Source of the DNA: Drechmeria coniospora
Taxonomy: Eukaryota; Ascomycota; Sordariomycetes; Hypocreales; Ophiocordycipitaceae
Reading direction: 5' to 3'
Assembly: GCF_001625195.1 (NCBI RefSeq)
Contig: NC_054391.1
Span: 9,190,552-9,254,551, forward strand
DNA length: 64,000 nucleotides
Position 1 is the stretch's first letter. The number at the start of each line of letters is the position of its first letter. The translations under genes and the position numbers were made by a program. This document shows positions 51,975-61,347 of this stretch, one piece after another. The notes beneath the pieces are model-generated. The model made no database searches and had not been told where the DNA came from. It saw only the letters and a program-made list of their open reading frames with translations.

Positions 51975-53690
51975 TTGGAGGGAGATGTAAGTGTCGGGGT
52001 GATGTAGGTGTCGGGGTGATGTAGGTGTCGGGGTGATGTAGGTGTCGGGGTGATGTAGGCGTTGATTGGAGGGTGACGTTAGGTGTCGACTGGGGGGGGA
52101 TGCAAGTAGCTGTCGATTGGAGGGTGATGGAGGTATCTAAACGTTATAGAGCAGATTGATCTGTATATTCATGGGTCATGTAGGCGTTGATTGGAGGGTG
52201 ATGGAGGTAACTAAACGTTGTAGATCAGATGGATCTTCATGTTCATGGGTAATGTAGGCGTTGATTGGAGGGTGATGGAGGTATCTAAACGTTATAGAGC
52301 AGATGGATCTGTATATTCATGGGTCATGTAGGCGTTGATTGGAGGGTGATGGAGGTAACTAAACGTTATAGAGCAGATGGATCTATATATTCATGGGTCA
52401 TGTAGGCGTTGATTGGAGGGTCATGTAGGTATCGACTAGAGGGTGCTGCAAGTAGGTGCCGATTAGAGGGGTGATGTAGGTCTTGATTGGAGGGTGATGA
52501 AAGTAGGTGTCGATTGGAGGGTAATGCAGGTGTCGATCGGAGGGCAATGCAGATGTCGATTGGAGGGAATGCAGTCGATTGGAGGGTGATGTAGGTGTTG
52601 TTTGGAGGTAATGCAACAGGTGTCGATTGGAGGTAATGCAGTCGATTGGAGGGTGATGTACTGTATATGTTGATTGGAGGTAATGCAAGTAGATGTCGAT
52701 TGGAGGGTGATGTAGGTGTTGATTCGAGGTAATGCAGTCGATTGGAGGGTGATGTAGGTGTTGATTCGAGATGCAAGCAGGTGTCGATTGGAGGGCGATG
52801 TAGGTGTTGATTGGAGGGTGGTGGTAGGTGTCGATTAGAGCTGTAACCATTGTAGCTGCGTGATTTAATGCAGCGACAGGTGTAGGCAAAAATGTTGATT
52901 TTCACCATGTACTTTTATTGTACGTATACGGTGAAAATTCTCAATAGCTTACGTTATTGTTCGGACTATGTCTTCAATTGATGTAGGCGTCGATTGGAGG
53001 GCGATGTAGGTGTTGATTGGAGGGCGATGTAGGTGTTGATTGGAGGGTGATGTAGGTGTTGATTGGAGGGTGATGTAGGTGTTGATTGGAGGTCGATGTA
53101 GGTGTTGATTGGAGGGTGATGCAAGTAGGTGTCGATTGGAGGGTAATGTAGGTGTCGATTGGAGGGTAATGCAGATGTCGACTGGAGGGTGATGGATGTC
53201 GATTGGAGGGTGATTTAGGTGTTGATTGGAGGGTGATTTAGGTGTCGATTTGGAGGGCTGATGTACGTGTTGATTGGATGGTGATGCAAGTAGGTGTCGA
53301 TTGGAGGGTGACGCAGGTGTCGACTGGAGGGTGATGTAGATGTCGATTGGAGGGTGATTTAAGTAGATATCGAGTGGTGGGTGATGTAGGTGTTGATTAG
53401 AGGGTGGTGCAAATAGGTGTCGATTAGAGGGTGGTGCATATGTCGATTGGAGGGTGATGGATGTCGATTGGAGGGTGTTGGATGTCGATTGGAGGGTAAT
53501 GTAGATGTCGATTGGAGGGTGATGGATGTCGATTGGAAGGTGATGGATGTCGATTGGAGGGTGATGGATGTCGATTGGAGGGTGATGCAGATGTCGATTG
53601 GAGGGTGATGCAGGTGTCGATTGGAGAGTAATATATGTCGATTGGAGGGTGATGTAGGTGTCGATTAGAGGGGGTGGTGCAGCTGTCGAG
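51975..53690. repeat. 1.7-kb minisatellite of TGTCGATTGGAGGGTGATGTAGG units
   Basis: About 60 diverged units of 17-27 bp carry the core GTCGATTGGAGGGTGATG or GTTGATTGGAGGGTGATG. Length differs through insertions such as CAAGTAGG. At 52126-52421 there is a higher-order unit of 74 bp, four copies, containing TAACTAAACGTTATAGAGCAG. Unique sequence with AAAAATGTTGATTTTCACC interrupts the array at about 52850-52975. ORFs on the minus strand read as His-Pro-Pro-Ile-Asp and Leu-Gln-Ser-Thr repeats, which are repeat artefacts. Confidence 0.95.
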
Positions 53691-54275
53691 CGCCCAGTAC
53701 CTCTTGCGCTGGAGGTGATGTGTCGAGCGCAAAGTGCCTGAAGACGCCTGGCGCTGGAGATGCTGCCGCTCCAGTACAGGCCCTGCTTACAGCGCCGGAG
53801 ATGGCGGAACAGGCACCAACGGACCAAGACACAATCTACACGACACTATCGCCGTCAAAGTACCCACGGTGCCAACGTGCAGGCCCGGAAGACTTTGCCA
53901 TGTTAGCGTCGGATGAGGCCGGAATCTAGGCCTCTGCTGCAACCCCTGCAACCACAAGTCTTCCAGTATAATACCAATGGGCTGTCTCGCCAGGCCACCA
54001 CATCAGGTGCTGCTTAGTGCGATGCCCCTAAGCGATGCCAGGTCCTCCAGACGCTGGTACTTGCGGTGCTGCGGCTCCAGTACGGGCATCTGTCGCAACA
54101 CCTGTTCGTGGTGATGCTTGCTGGGCCGCCGCGAGTAAGCACTGCAAGTTCCTGTGCATCGGGCAATGCCATGCCATGACTGACAGAGCACAAGCACCTG
54201 CAGTCAGCGGCCCATTCAGTGCGGCGGCTATTAATTCAGGTATCCAGCTGTTATTATGCCACTTCCAGGTCCACG
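53691..54275. other. Intergenic, no gene seen
   Basis: Unremarkable sequence between the minisatellite and the fourth foldback element. Two GTGTCGAGCGC-AAGTGCC-like segments are repeated near 53685 and 53722, each followed by GCTGGAG. No ORF is convincing. Confidence 0.5.
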
Positions 54276-54360
54276 CAGCAAGGTGGATGCCAAAAATGTC
54301 GATTCACTTTGTCGTGGTAGCGCCGCCAAGACTGCGCCGTTGAATTTGTCTGGCAACGGT
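54276..54360. mobile_element. Diverged foldback element, copy 4
   Basis: It shares GCCAAAAATGTCGATTCA and the later GGTAGCGCCGCCAAGACTG and TGAATTTGTCTGG with the three 80-bp copies, but many positions differ and it is about 85 bp. The inverted arms are still recognisable. It looks like an older member or a related subfamily. Confidence 0.6.
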
Positions 54361-54539
54361 ACCTGCTAGTTGCTAGCGGTGCTTGCTAGGCAACTTAGAG
54401 CACATACCGAGTGCTTGTACTCCGTGCTTCCCGTACAGTGCGCGGCAGTCTCGGCACGCTGCCTGGTGGATACTTGGTTCGGTGGCAACACCAACCCGTT
54501 CTTGCCATGCCTCTTCTCTCCTTCATCATCATCGAACTC

Positions 54540-55275
54540 CGTCGAAGCTCGCATCGACCGAGCCTTGACCTCCCGCGGCCTCATGCATCTCCGTCGAACC
54601 TCGCATCGACCGATCCTTGACCTCCCGCGGCCTCATCAAGCTCCGTTGAACCTCGCATCGACCTAGCATCGACCGAGCCTTGATCTCCCGCGCCGTCATC
54701 CAGCTCCGTCGAACCTCGCATCGACCTCTCCTTGACCTCGCATCGACCTCGTATCGACCTCGTATCGACCTCTCCTTGACCTCCCGCGGCCTCATACAGC
54801 TCCGTCGAACCTTGCATCGACCGAGCCTTGACCTCCCGCGGCCTCATCGAGCTCCGTCGAACCTCGCATCGACCGAGCCTTGACCTCCCGCGGCCTCATC
54901 GAGCTCCGTCGAACCTCGCATCGACCGAGCCTTGATCTCCCGCGGCCTCATCGAGCTCCGTCGAACCTCGCATCGACCTCGCATCGACCTCGCCTTGATC
55001 TCCCGCGGCCTCATCCAGCTCCGTCGAACCTCGCATCGACCGAGCCTTGACCTCTGGCGGCCTCATACAGCTCCATCGAACCTCGCAGCTTGACCTCCCG
55101 CGGCCTCATCGAGCTCCGTCGAACCTCGCATCGACCGAGCCTTGACCTCCCGTGCCCTCCCGTTCCCTCCCGTGCCCTCCCGTGCCCTCCCGTGCCCTCC
55201 CGTGCCCTCATCTAGCTTCGTCGAACCTCACATCGACCTCGCATCGACCTCGCATCGACCTCCCGTGCTCTCCCG
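54540..55275. repeat. 52-bp repeat array upstream of dsc3, with 10-bp GTGCCCTCCC run
   Basis: Roughly ten units share CTCCGTCGAACCTCGCATCG, ACCGAGCCTTGACCTCCCGC and GGCCTCATC, with shortened or expanded variants. From about 55149 to 55207 it changes to a GTGCCCTCCC decamer, five copies. It then returns to CCTCGCATCGA units ending about 40 bp before the dsc3 ATG. ORFs across it are repeat artefacts. Confidence 0.95.
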
Positions 55276-55312
55276 TGTCCTCCCGGCCTCGCCGCCGGCG
55301 CACCATGACATC

Positions 55313-56215
55313 ATGACCGCCACCCTCCACCTCACCGTTCGCTTCTCCACGTCGATCCCCGACCTCGAGCTCGACATCCCGTCCCCGCAGACGACGACGG
55401 TCCTCTCCCTCAAGGCCCTCCTGCGCGGCAGCCTCGCCACGCGCAACCGCCTACGCCTCATCCACCAGGGCCGCATCCTGCCCGACTCGTCGGCCCTCGG
55501 CGCCGTCCTCAAGCCGCTCGCCCCTCCGCCGGCCCCTTTGTCGACGGCGGCGAGGGATCGCAGGGGCGGCGCCCAAGGCGACGGCAGAGGCAAGGGCAAG
55601 GCCGCCGTCGACGCACCGCCGCCGCGCGTCTACGTCAACTGCTCGATAGGAGATGAGCTCTCGCAGGAGGAGCTCGCCGCCGAGGAGGCCGCCGCCGCCG
55701 ACCCGCCAGACTCGACGGCCGGCCACGCCGACGCCGCCGGCCTGTCGAGGGCCCGCCGCGGCCACGGCTCCTCGTCGGGCCTCGCCTCGGCCACCACCCG
55801 CCCTCGCCCCCGCGGCTTCGACCGTCTCCTGCAGGCCGGCTTCTCCACCTCGGAGATCTCGACGCTGCGCACCCAGTTTGAGTCCATCCACACGGAGCGT
55901 TTCGCCCCCGACTCGCTGCCGTCGCCCGACACGCTGCGTCGGCTCGAGGACGCCTGGATAGACACCAACGCCGGCGAGCTGCCTTCCGTCTCCGCCAGCG
56001 GTGCCGCGCCCGCCGAGGACGACATGAGCGCCATGTCCACGGTGCTCGACATCCTCATTCGCGGCATGATGATCGGCTTCTTCTTCCCCCTCGGCAGCGT
56101 CACCTGGCTTCTGCGGCAGGGCCTCTGGGGCGAAAAGTGGCAGATCTTTGTCGGCTCCGGCGTCGTCCTGAGCTTGATCGTCGGCATCGTCATGGGAATT
56201 CCCGGCGATCGGTGA
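55313..56215 (+). CDS. dsc3: Dsc E3 ubiquitin ligase complex subunit 3
   Basis: A subunit of the Golgi/ER-membrane Dsc ubiquitin ligase, which in fungi activates SREBP and handles orphan membrane proteins. Intron-free, 300 residues. The N-terminus is a ubiquitin-like domain (LHLTVRFSTSIPDLELDI, LSLKALLRG, RLRLIHQGRILPD; about residues 3-65). A low-complexity linker follows. The conserved C-terminal domain has RGFDRLLQAGFSTSEISTLRTQF, LRRLEDAWIDTNAG and two hydrophobic segments (ILIRGMMIGFFFPLGSVTWLL, IFVGSGVVLSLIVGIVMGI). The ATG at 55313 opens just before the ubiquitin-like fold. The frame is open upstream only through the repeat array. Confidence 0.93.
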   Translation: MTATLHLTVRFSTSIPDLELDIPSPQTTTVLSLKALLRGSLATRNRLRLIHQGRILPDSSALGAVLKPLAPPPAPLSTAARDRRGGAQGDGRGKGKAAVDAPPPRVYVNCSIGDELSQEELAAEEAAAADPPDSTAGHADAAGLSRARRGHGSSSGLASATTRPRPRGFDRLLQAGFSTSEISTLRTQFESIHTERFAPDSLPSPDTLRRLEDAWIDTNAGELPSVSASGAAPAEDDMSAMSTVLDILIRGMMIGFFFPLGSVTWLLRQGLWGEKWQIFVGSGVVLSLIVGIVMGIPGDR

Positions 56216-56883
56216 CGGCGACCGCGGCGGGTTCATCGTGCGAGCTCGAAACCGCCGGAGCGCCTCGGCCATTGTGTCGCCGAAACGAAACCCCTTCCGA
56301 GCGCGCCTTCCGATCCGTTCGCGAGACCACCGACATGTCCAAGGCGGTACCCGCGGCGGTGTGCCGCTTCGGTTTCCACGCTTCCGCAAACCACCGCCAT
56401 CGGCATCGTCCCAGAGGCCGGAGCAGGCAGCCCGTCGCGGAGCAAACTCACCTCACGTTGATGCCGAACGGAGACATGATTCGACCATGTTTCGAAACCG
56501 AGCTCGCGCCCGACCCGTCACGGGCGAGCCGCGTCCGAGACATCCTCCCATGGAGGGCCCTCGACAAAGGGCCGGCCCCGCGTGAAACTACGCCGTGTAC
56601 GTACAAGAGCATCTGTACTCGTAGCGAGCCTGGTAAGGAGAGCGTGGCATGCATGAAAATGTTTCAAATGGTGCACCATGTACACTTGGCCTGTGATTCT
56701 CTTGACAAGCCGTCAACTTTGGCCATCGGCATCCACGGTCCATCAAAATAGGACGGCGCGCACGGTAAGCGTCATCCCCCGCTCCAAACTCCCATCTGGC
56801 TGGCACTGGTATAAGCAAACCGCCTCCCTTCTAGACTCCCATTCAAAGCACAAGCACCCCCGAAGCCGCTCGTCACCCGCGGC
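56216..56883. other. Convergent interval of dsc3 and mtr4
   Basis: The 3' flanks of both genes. Two short plus-strand ORFs here have no recognisable features. I see no terminator motif worth naming. Confidence 0.55.
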
Positions 56884-59800
56884 CTACAGGTACAGGCTCT
56901 GCGCCGCCACAATGTCCCTCCGTATCTTGCTCAGACTCTCCTCAAACTTCTTGGTCAGGTCCTCGTTGCCCATGACCTTGGCTGCCTGGGCCATTTGCCG
57001 CAGAAGCTCCTCGAGCCGGCGGAAGAGCCGGATGAGGGACCCCTCGTACGTGTTCGTCATTTTGCTAGGAGCCGTCAGCCTGCCTCTCGCCACGCGCGCG
57101 TCGAGGCGGAGCACTCACCAGATTTCGGCAAACGACCGTCCCTGAGCCCAGGTGTAGACCGTCTCCATCAGCTGCCACTTCAGGCTCGCCACGTACTCGT
57201 CCTCGTTCACGTCCAGCTTGCACTCCTGGCTGATCTTGGCGACGATGCGCGCCTTGGCCAGGATCTCGCGGTACGGCTTCTGCAGGTCTTCCTTGAGCGC
57301 CTGCGTCTCGACCTTTTCGTCAAAGATGAAGCAGCTCAGGATGGCGGCGATGCTTTCCGGCGTCATCTCGTTGAAGAAGCGGTCGAAGAGGAGCTCCGAC
57401 AGCAGCAGCTCGTGCCCTTCGGTCGACGAGATCTCGCACGCGACGCGCGCCTTGAGCTGCACCACCTCGGCGTCGTTGATGAACCCGAGACGGCGCAGCA
57501 CTCGCTTCCGGGACTTGAGCTCGTCCATCTGCGCGATGCTGTGCGCCTTGGCGATCGTCTTCTTCTTGGCCTTGATCTGCTCCCCGACCCGCACCTTGGC
57601 GTGGTATTGCTCCCACAGTGACGGCAGGAGGGGTGACAGGTGAAGCGGGTTGGCCAGCAGTCGGGACTCGAGCACCTCTATCTTGCGCATCAGCTTCTTG
57701 AACGATTCGTCCGTGATCTCCATGTTTTCGATCGGATCCAGGATGGGAAGCCCGTCGGGGAATCGGCGCTTGACCTCGGCGAGCGACTTTTGCGCCGTGT
57801 CCCTGTCCTCCCTACGCTTCAGGCCCTCCTTGGGCATGAATATCCGGATCTGGCTGATGGCCTTGATGCAGGTGAGCAGGCAGGGGACCGTCTCGTGAAT
57901 GACGTCCTCGTCGGCGCCCGCCGGCACGATCCCTTGCTGTATTTCCTCGGCCGGGTGCGCCGACGAAACCGTGACGCTCGACGCCGACAGGGGAAGCAGG
58001 ACGTTGATGACGTGCGACTCCTGCGCAATGGCCTCCGGCTCGCCGAGCTTGGGGCTTCTTCGCTTCTCCTGACTGACGATGACGCCCCAGCCAAAGTCCA
58101 GGCCGCCCGACACGCTGTCGGCCGACTCCTTGGGGTTGTAGATCTGCACCAGCCGCCCCGGCTGGAGGTAGCCCAGGCTGTACTGCGGATGCTGGATGAC
58201 GGCTCGCATGTCCTTCGTGTACGTGTTGAGCTGCTGTCGGATCTGATAGTAGTCCTTGACGGTGGCCTCGTCCGGGATCGACAGCCCGTCGCGCTCCCGC
58301 TGCAAGGCCACGAGTTCGTTTTCCAGGCTCGGCACGCTGGCTGCCGTTTGGAACTGGTGGAAGCATCTCTCCAGCATGTACTCTGGCGAGATGGCCTCGA
58401 TGCGGAGGAGGTTGAGAATCATGTTGTAGCCGAGGTAGAATGCCGAATTCAGGTTGTCCTGCTGGCCCGTGACAATCTCCTTGGCGACGTCCGGCTCCAG
58501 CTTGTCGTCCACCATCATCAGCACGAGACCTCTTGCGTCCAGGCCACGTCGGCCGGCTCGACCGGCCATCTGGATGTACTCCGAACACGTGATGGGCCGT
58601 CGCTTCACGCCGTCCCATTTCGTGACCTGCGTGAAGACGACCGTCTTCGCCGGCATGTTGAGGCCGATGGAGAAGGTTTCCGTCGCGAACAGGACCTTGA
58701 TGAGCGATTCCTGGAAGAGGATCTCGATCGTCTCCTTGAGGATCGGCAGCAGTCCCGAGTGGTGAACGCCGACGCCCTTCATCAGCAGAGGCAAGATGTG
58801 AGCAATCTGAGGCAGCTCGCGATCCTGCTCCGACAAGCTCTCGATGGCGCTTTCAAAGACCTTCTTGACCATGGCGCGCTCCGAGTCGTCGTTGAAGTCG
58901 AGGCCCGAGACCTTGAGCGCGAGGTTCTCCACCTCCCGCTTGCTGAAGTTGAAGACGATGACGGGGTTGAACTTGCGCTTGACCGTCATCTTGATGATCT
59001 TGTAGATGTCGGAGCCCTCGTCGGCGCCGCCTTTGTTGGTCTTCTTGTTCTTGCCCTTGCCCTTCATCTTCGCGTTGGCGTCGTTCGACTCGGCGCCCTT
59101 CCTGTCCTCGACCTCCTTCATGATCTGGTTAAAGTTGTGCTCGTTGAAGTTGCCCTTCTCGTCCACCACCATGGACGCTCCTTTTCCGCCGCAGGGGTAA
59201 AAGTAATTCTGCAGCGGCGTCGGTCGGAAGTCGGTGTAGACGACGTGGCAGGCTTGGTGGTGAATCTTGGCGATCCATTCGGCAAACTGAAAGGCGTTGG
59301 GGATGGTGGCTGAGAGGAAGACGTATCGGACCTTGTCGGGAAGCATGATGATGGTTTCCTCCCACACGACACCTCGCGTCTTGTCTCGCATGTAGTGAAT
59401 CTCGTCGAAGACGACCCAGGCAACTTCTCGCATGATCTCGGAGCCGCGGTACAGCATGGAGCGCAGAATCTCCGTCGTCATGACCAGACAGCTGGCAGTC
59501 GGGTTGATGGTCACATCTCCCGTCATGAGGCCAACGTCGCCGAAAATGGCATCAAAATCTCGGAATTTCTGGTTGCTCAATGCCTTGATTGGGCTCGTGT
59601 AGATGACCCTCTGGTTGCGCTTGAGGCACTGCGCGATCGCATACTCGGCGACGACCGTCTTTCCGGCACTCGTGTGGGCCGATACCAGAACGCTCTCGTC
59701 ACGCTCAATCGACGCAACGGACAAACTCTGGAAAGGATCGAGCTTGAAGTTCCAGGTCCTTGCGGGCTCCTCGGGCGCTTTGTGCTCTGACAAGGGAACG

Positions 59801-60249
59801 TAATCGTAGTCCAGGTCAGGGGGAAGTGCGACCTGATGCTGGATGTTGTGGGACAGGACGAGCGAGGACTCTTGGGGCAACAAGGTCGTCGCTCCCGCTA
59901 CCTCTCGTGACTGAGCCGTCTCGAAGGTATCGGTTAGAACTGGTGCCACATCCCCCTCTCTTTTCCGACGCTTCTTTTCCTGCTGGCTGGGTGTTTCTGA
60001 GCCATGCCTGTCAGACTCATCGCCCTTTGGGCTCTCGTCGCTTTCATCGGCTTCCACGGCAGCTGTCGGTTTGGCCTCATCCTTGGTCACATCCTCGGTC
60101 GCCGCACCATTCATAGCTTCGTCGACTTTTCTCTTTTTGCCCGTCTTGCTTTTCCTCTCGCGGGTTCGGTTCGGTTGTGGTACCTGCTCGTCGTCATCTT
60201 CACTCTGCGGGCCAGGCTTGCCCTCGAAGATATCAAACATTTCATCCAT
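56884..60249 (-). CDS. mtr4: Mtr4-type exosome RNA helicase (Neurospora FRH orthologue)
   Basis: A Ski2-like DExH helicase of the TRAMP complex that feeds RNA to the nuclear exosome; its Neurospora orthologue FRH also serves the circadian clock. Two exons (60249-57119, 57064-56884) give 1,103 residues. The N-terminal 130 residues are acidic and Lys-rich. RecA1 has AHTSAGKT (191-198), TSPIKALSNQK, DEIH (282-285) and SATIPN. RecA2 has GVGVHHSGLLPILKE, FATETFSIGLNMPAKTVVF and QMAGRAGRRG. The arch/KOW region (about 610-800) and helical bundle follow. The 54-bp intron is close to the 3' end; splicing restores [29 protein letters not shown], the conserved C-terminus, ending DIVAAQSLYL. Confidence 0.97.
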
Positions 60250-60798
60250 TTTGGCGATCCGGAGCTGTGCTCGAAGGCTTCAAAGACTGAAAGAACTCAA
60301 AATGGCATAGAGGTACGATTTTCGAGAATCCTCCGGATAAATGGCAGGACAGGAGACGAGTGCGATGCTGCGAAAGGAAAACCAAACTCAGCCAAGTTGC
60401 CGTGATGGCTGGATCCCGGATGCAGCGAGATTTCTCTCAAGTCTTCAGCGTAGCCAAAAAAAAGTTGGCGGATCCCCCAGCAATGGGGCAGAAAAGGAGA
60501 CTCAAGACGGCAGGCGGTGAGAGCTCTATTTGAGCCGGAGAAACGCCGCTACACCGCGATGTGGATACCGGCGCCAGCGAACCACGTGATCCAATTGTGC
60601 CAAGGTCTCGACGCTTTTGACCTCTGACGGTTCAGGTCAGACCACGAATAATACCCGGATAACTTTGGATCGTCTCGACGTCGATACGCAAAAGCTCTCC
60701 TCTCCTCTCCATCCCTCGCCACCGAAGCGACTTCTTCTTTTCAAGGTTCGCATCAAGCTGCCGCGAAGCTTTCTAGAGCTATTCTAATCCATTCGCAG
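60250..60798. promoter_or_regulatory. Shared divergent promoter of mtr4 and cox8
   Basis: 549 bp separate the two start codons, which face away from each other. The interval holds no ORF of note. Pyrimidine-rich CTCTCCTCTCCTCTCC at 60695-60712 probably marks the cox8 transcription start area. No clear TATA box is seen for either gene, as expected of housekeeping genes. Confidence 0.55.
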
Positions 60799-61078
60799 AT
60801 GTTCTCCCGCGCCGCCGCTCGCACGACCACCACGCTCGTATCCCGACGAGGCTTCCACGCAACGCGGGCTCGCCTCTCCTCGCCGTACCACTACCCCGAG
60901 GGTCCCTACTCCAACATCCCCTTCAACCCGCGCGGCAAGGGCTTTGCCTTGGGCTTCTGGACCTTTGTCGCCGTCGGCTTCTCCGCCCCCTTCGGCATCG
61001 CTGGTACGTCGTTCCGTCCAACCCGCTCGCGACACCCGCTGACAGCCGGCAGTCTACCAGACCTACAAGGAGCAGTAA
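60799..61078 (+). CDS. cox8: Cytochrome c oxidase subunit VIIc (yeast Cox8)
   Basis: A small nuclear-encoded subunit of mitochondrial complex IV. Two exons (60799-61003, 61053-61078) give 76 residues. The N-terminus is a basic, Ser/Thr-rich mitochondrial presequence (FSRAAARTTTTLVSRRGFHATRA). The mature part has YPEGPYSNIPFNPRGKG, then one membrane segment (FALGFWTFVAVGFSAPFGIA). The splice adds VYQTYKEQ and a TAA stop. Length, the PYSNIPF block and the single helix match the family. Without splicing the frame would run on into unrelated sequence to 61173. Confidence 0.95.
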
Positions 61079-61347
61079 GCGTGCGACATGGTGCTCGGGG
61101 TCATCCATGGCTGTTTCTCGCGAAATGGGAATGGCGAGGGATACTGTTGTGGCATATGTATAGCGTAAGGTAGACGGGTGCTGGTATCTATCGGCAAACA
61201 AATCTTCATTTCTAGATGGTCCAGAGCCAAAGGTGCACAAGACTCGTCCGAAAGGTCAAATTCCATGCTCAAACTCGACGCTACCAGTCGACGAAATGTC
61301 GGTCCATTGACCCCGTTCCGGGACTTTGCCGGCATCATGGCCAGGAC

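Noticed and set aside
52366..53827. 180- and 292-codon minus-strand repeat ORFs
   Set aside because: Entirely made of the minisatellite unit; two different frames are open equally, which is expected of the repeat.
54529..55275. CRISPR-like spacing of repeats
   Set aside because: The units are contiguous tandem repeats without unique spacers, and the genome is eukaryotic.
57640..59313. 557-codon plus-strand ORF opposite mtr4
   Set aside because: Shadow of the helicase gene; composition is that of an antisense frame (Leu/Val/Arg/Asp-rich).
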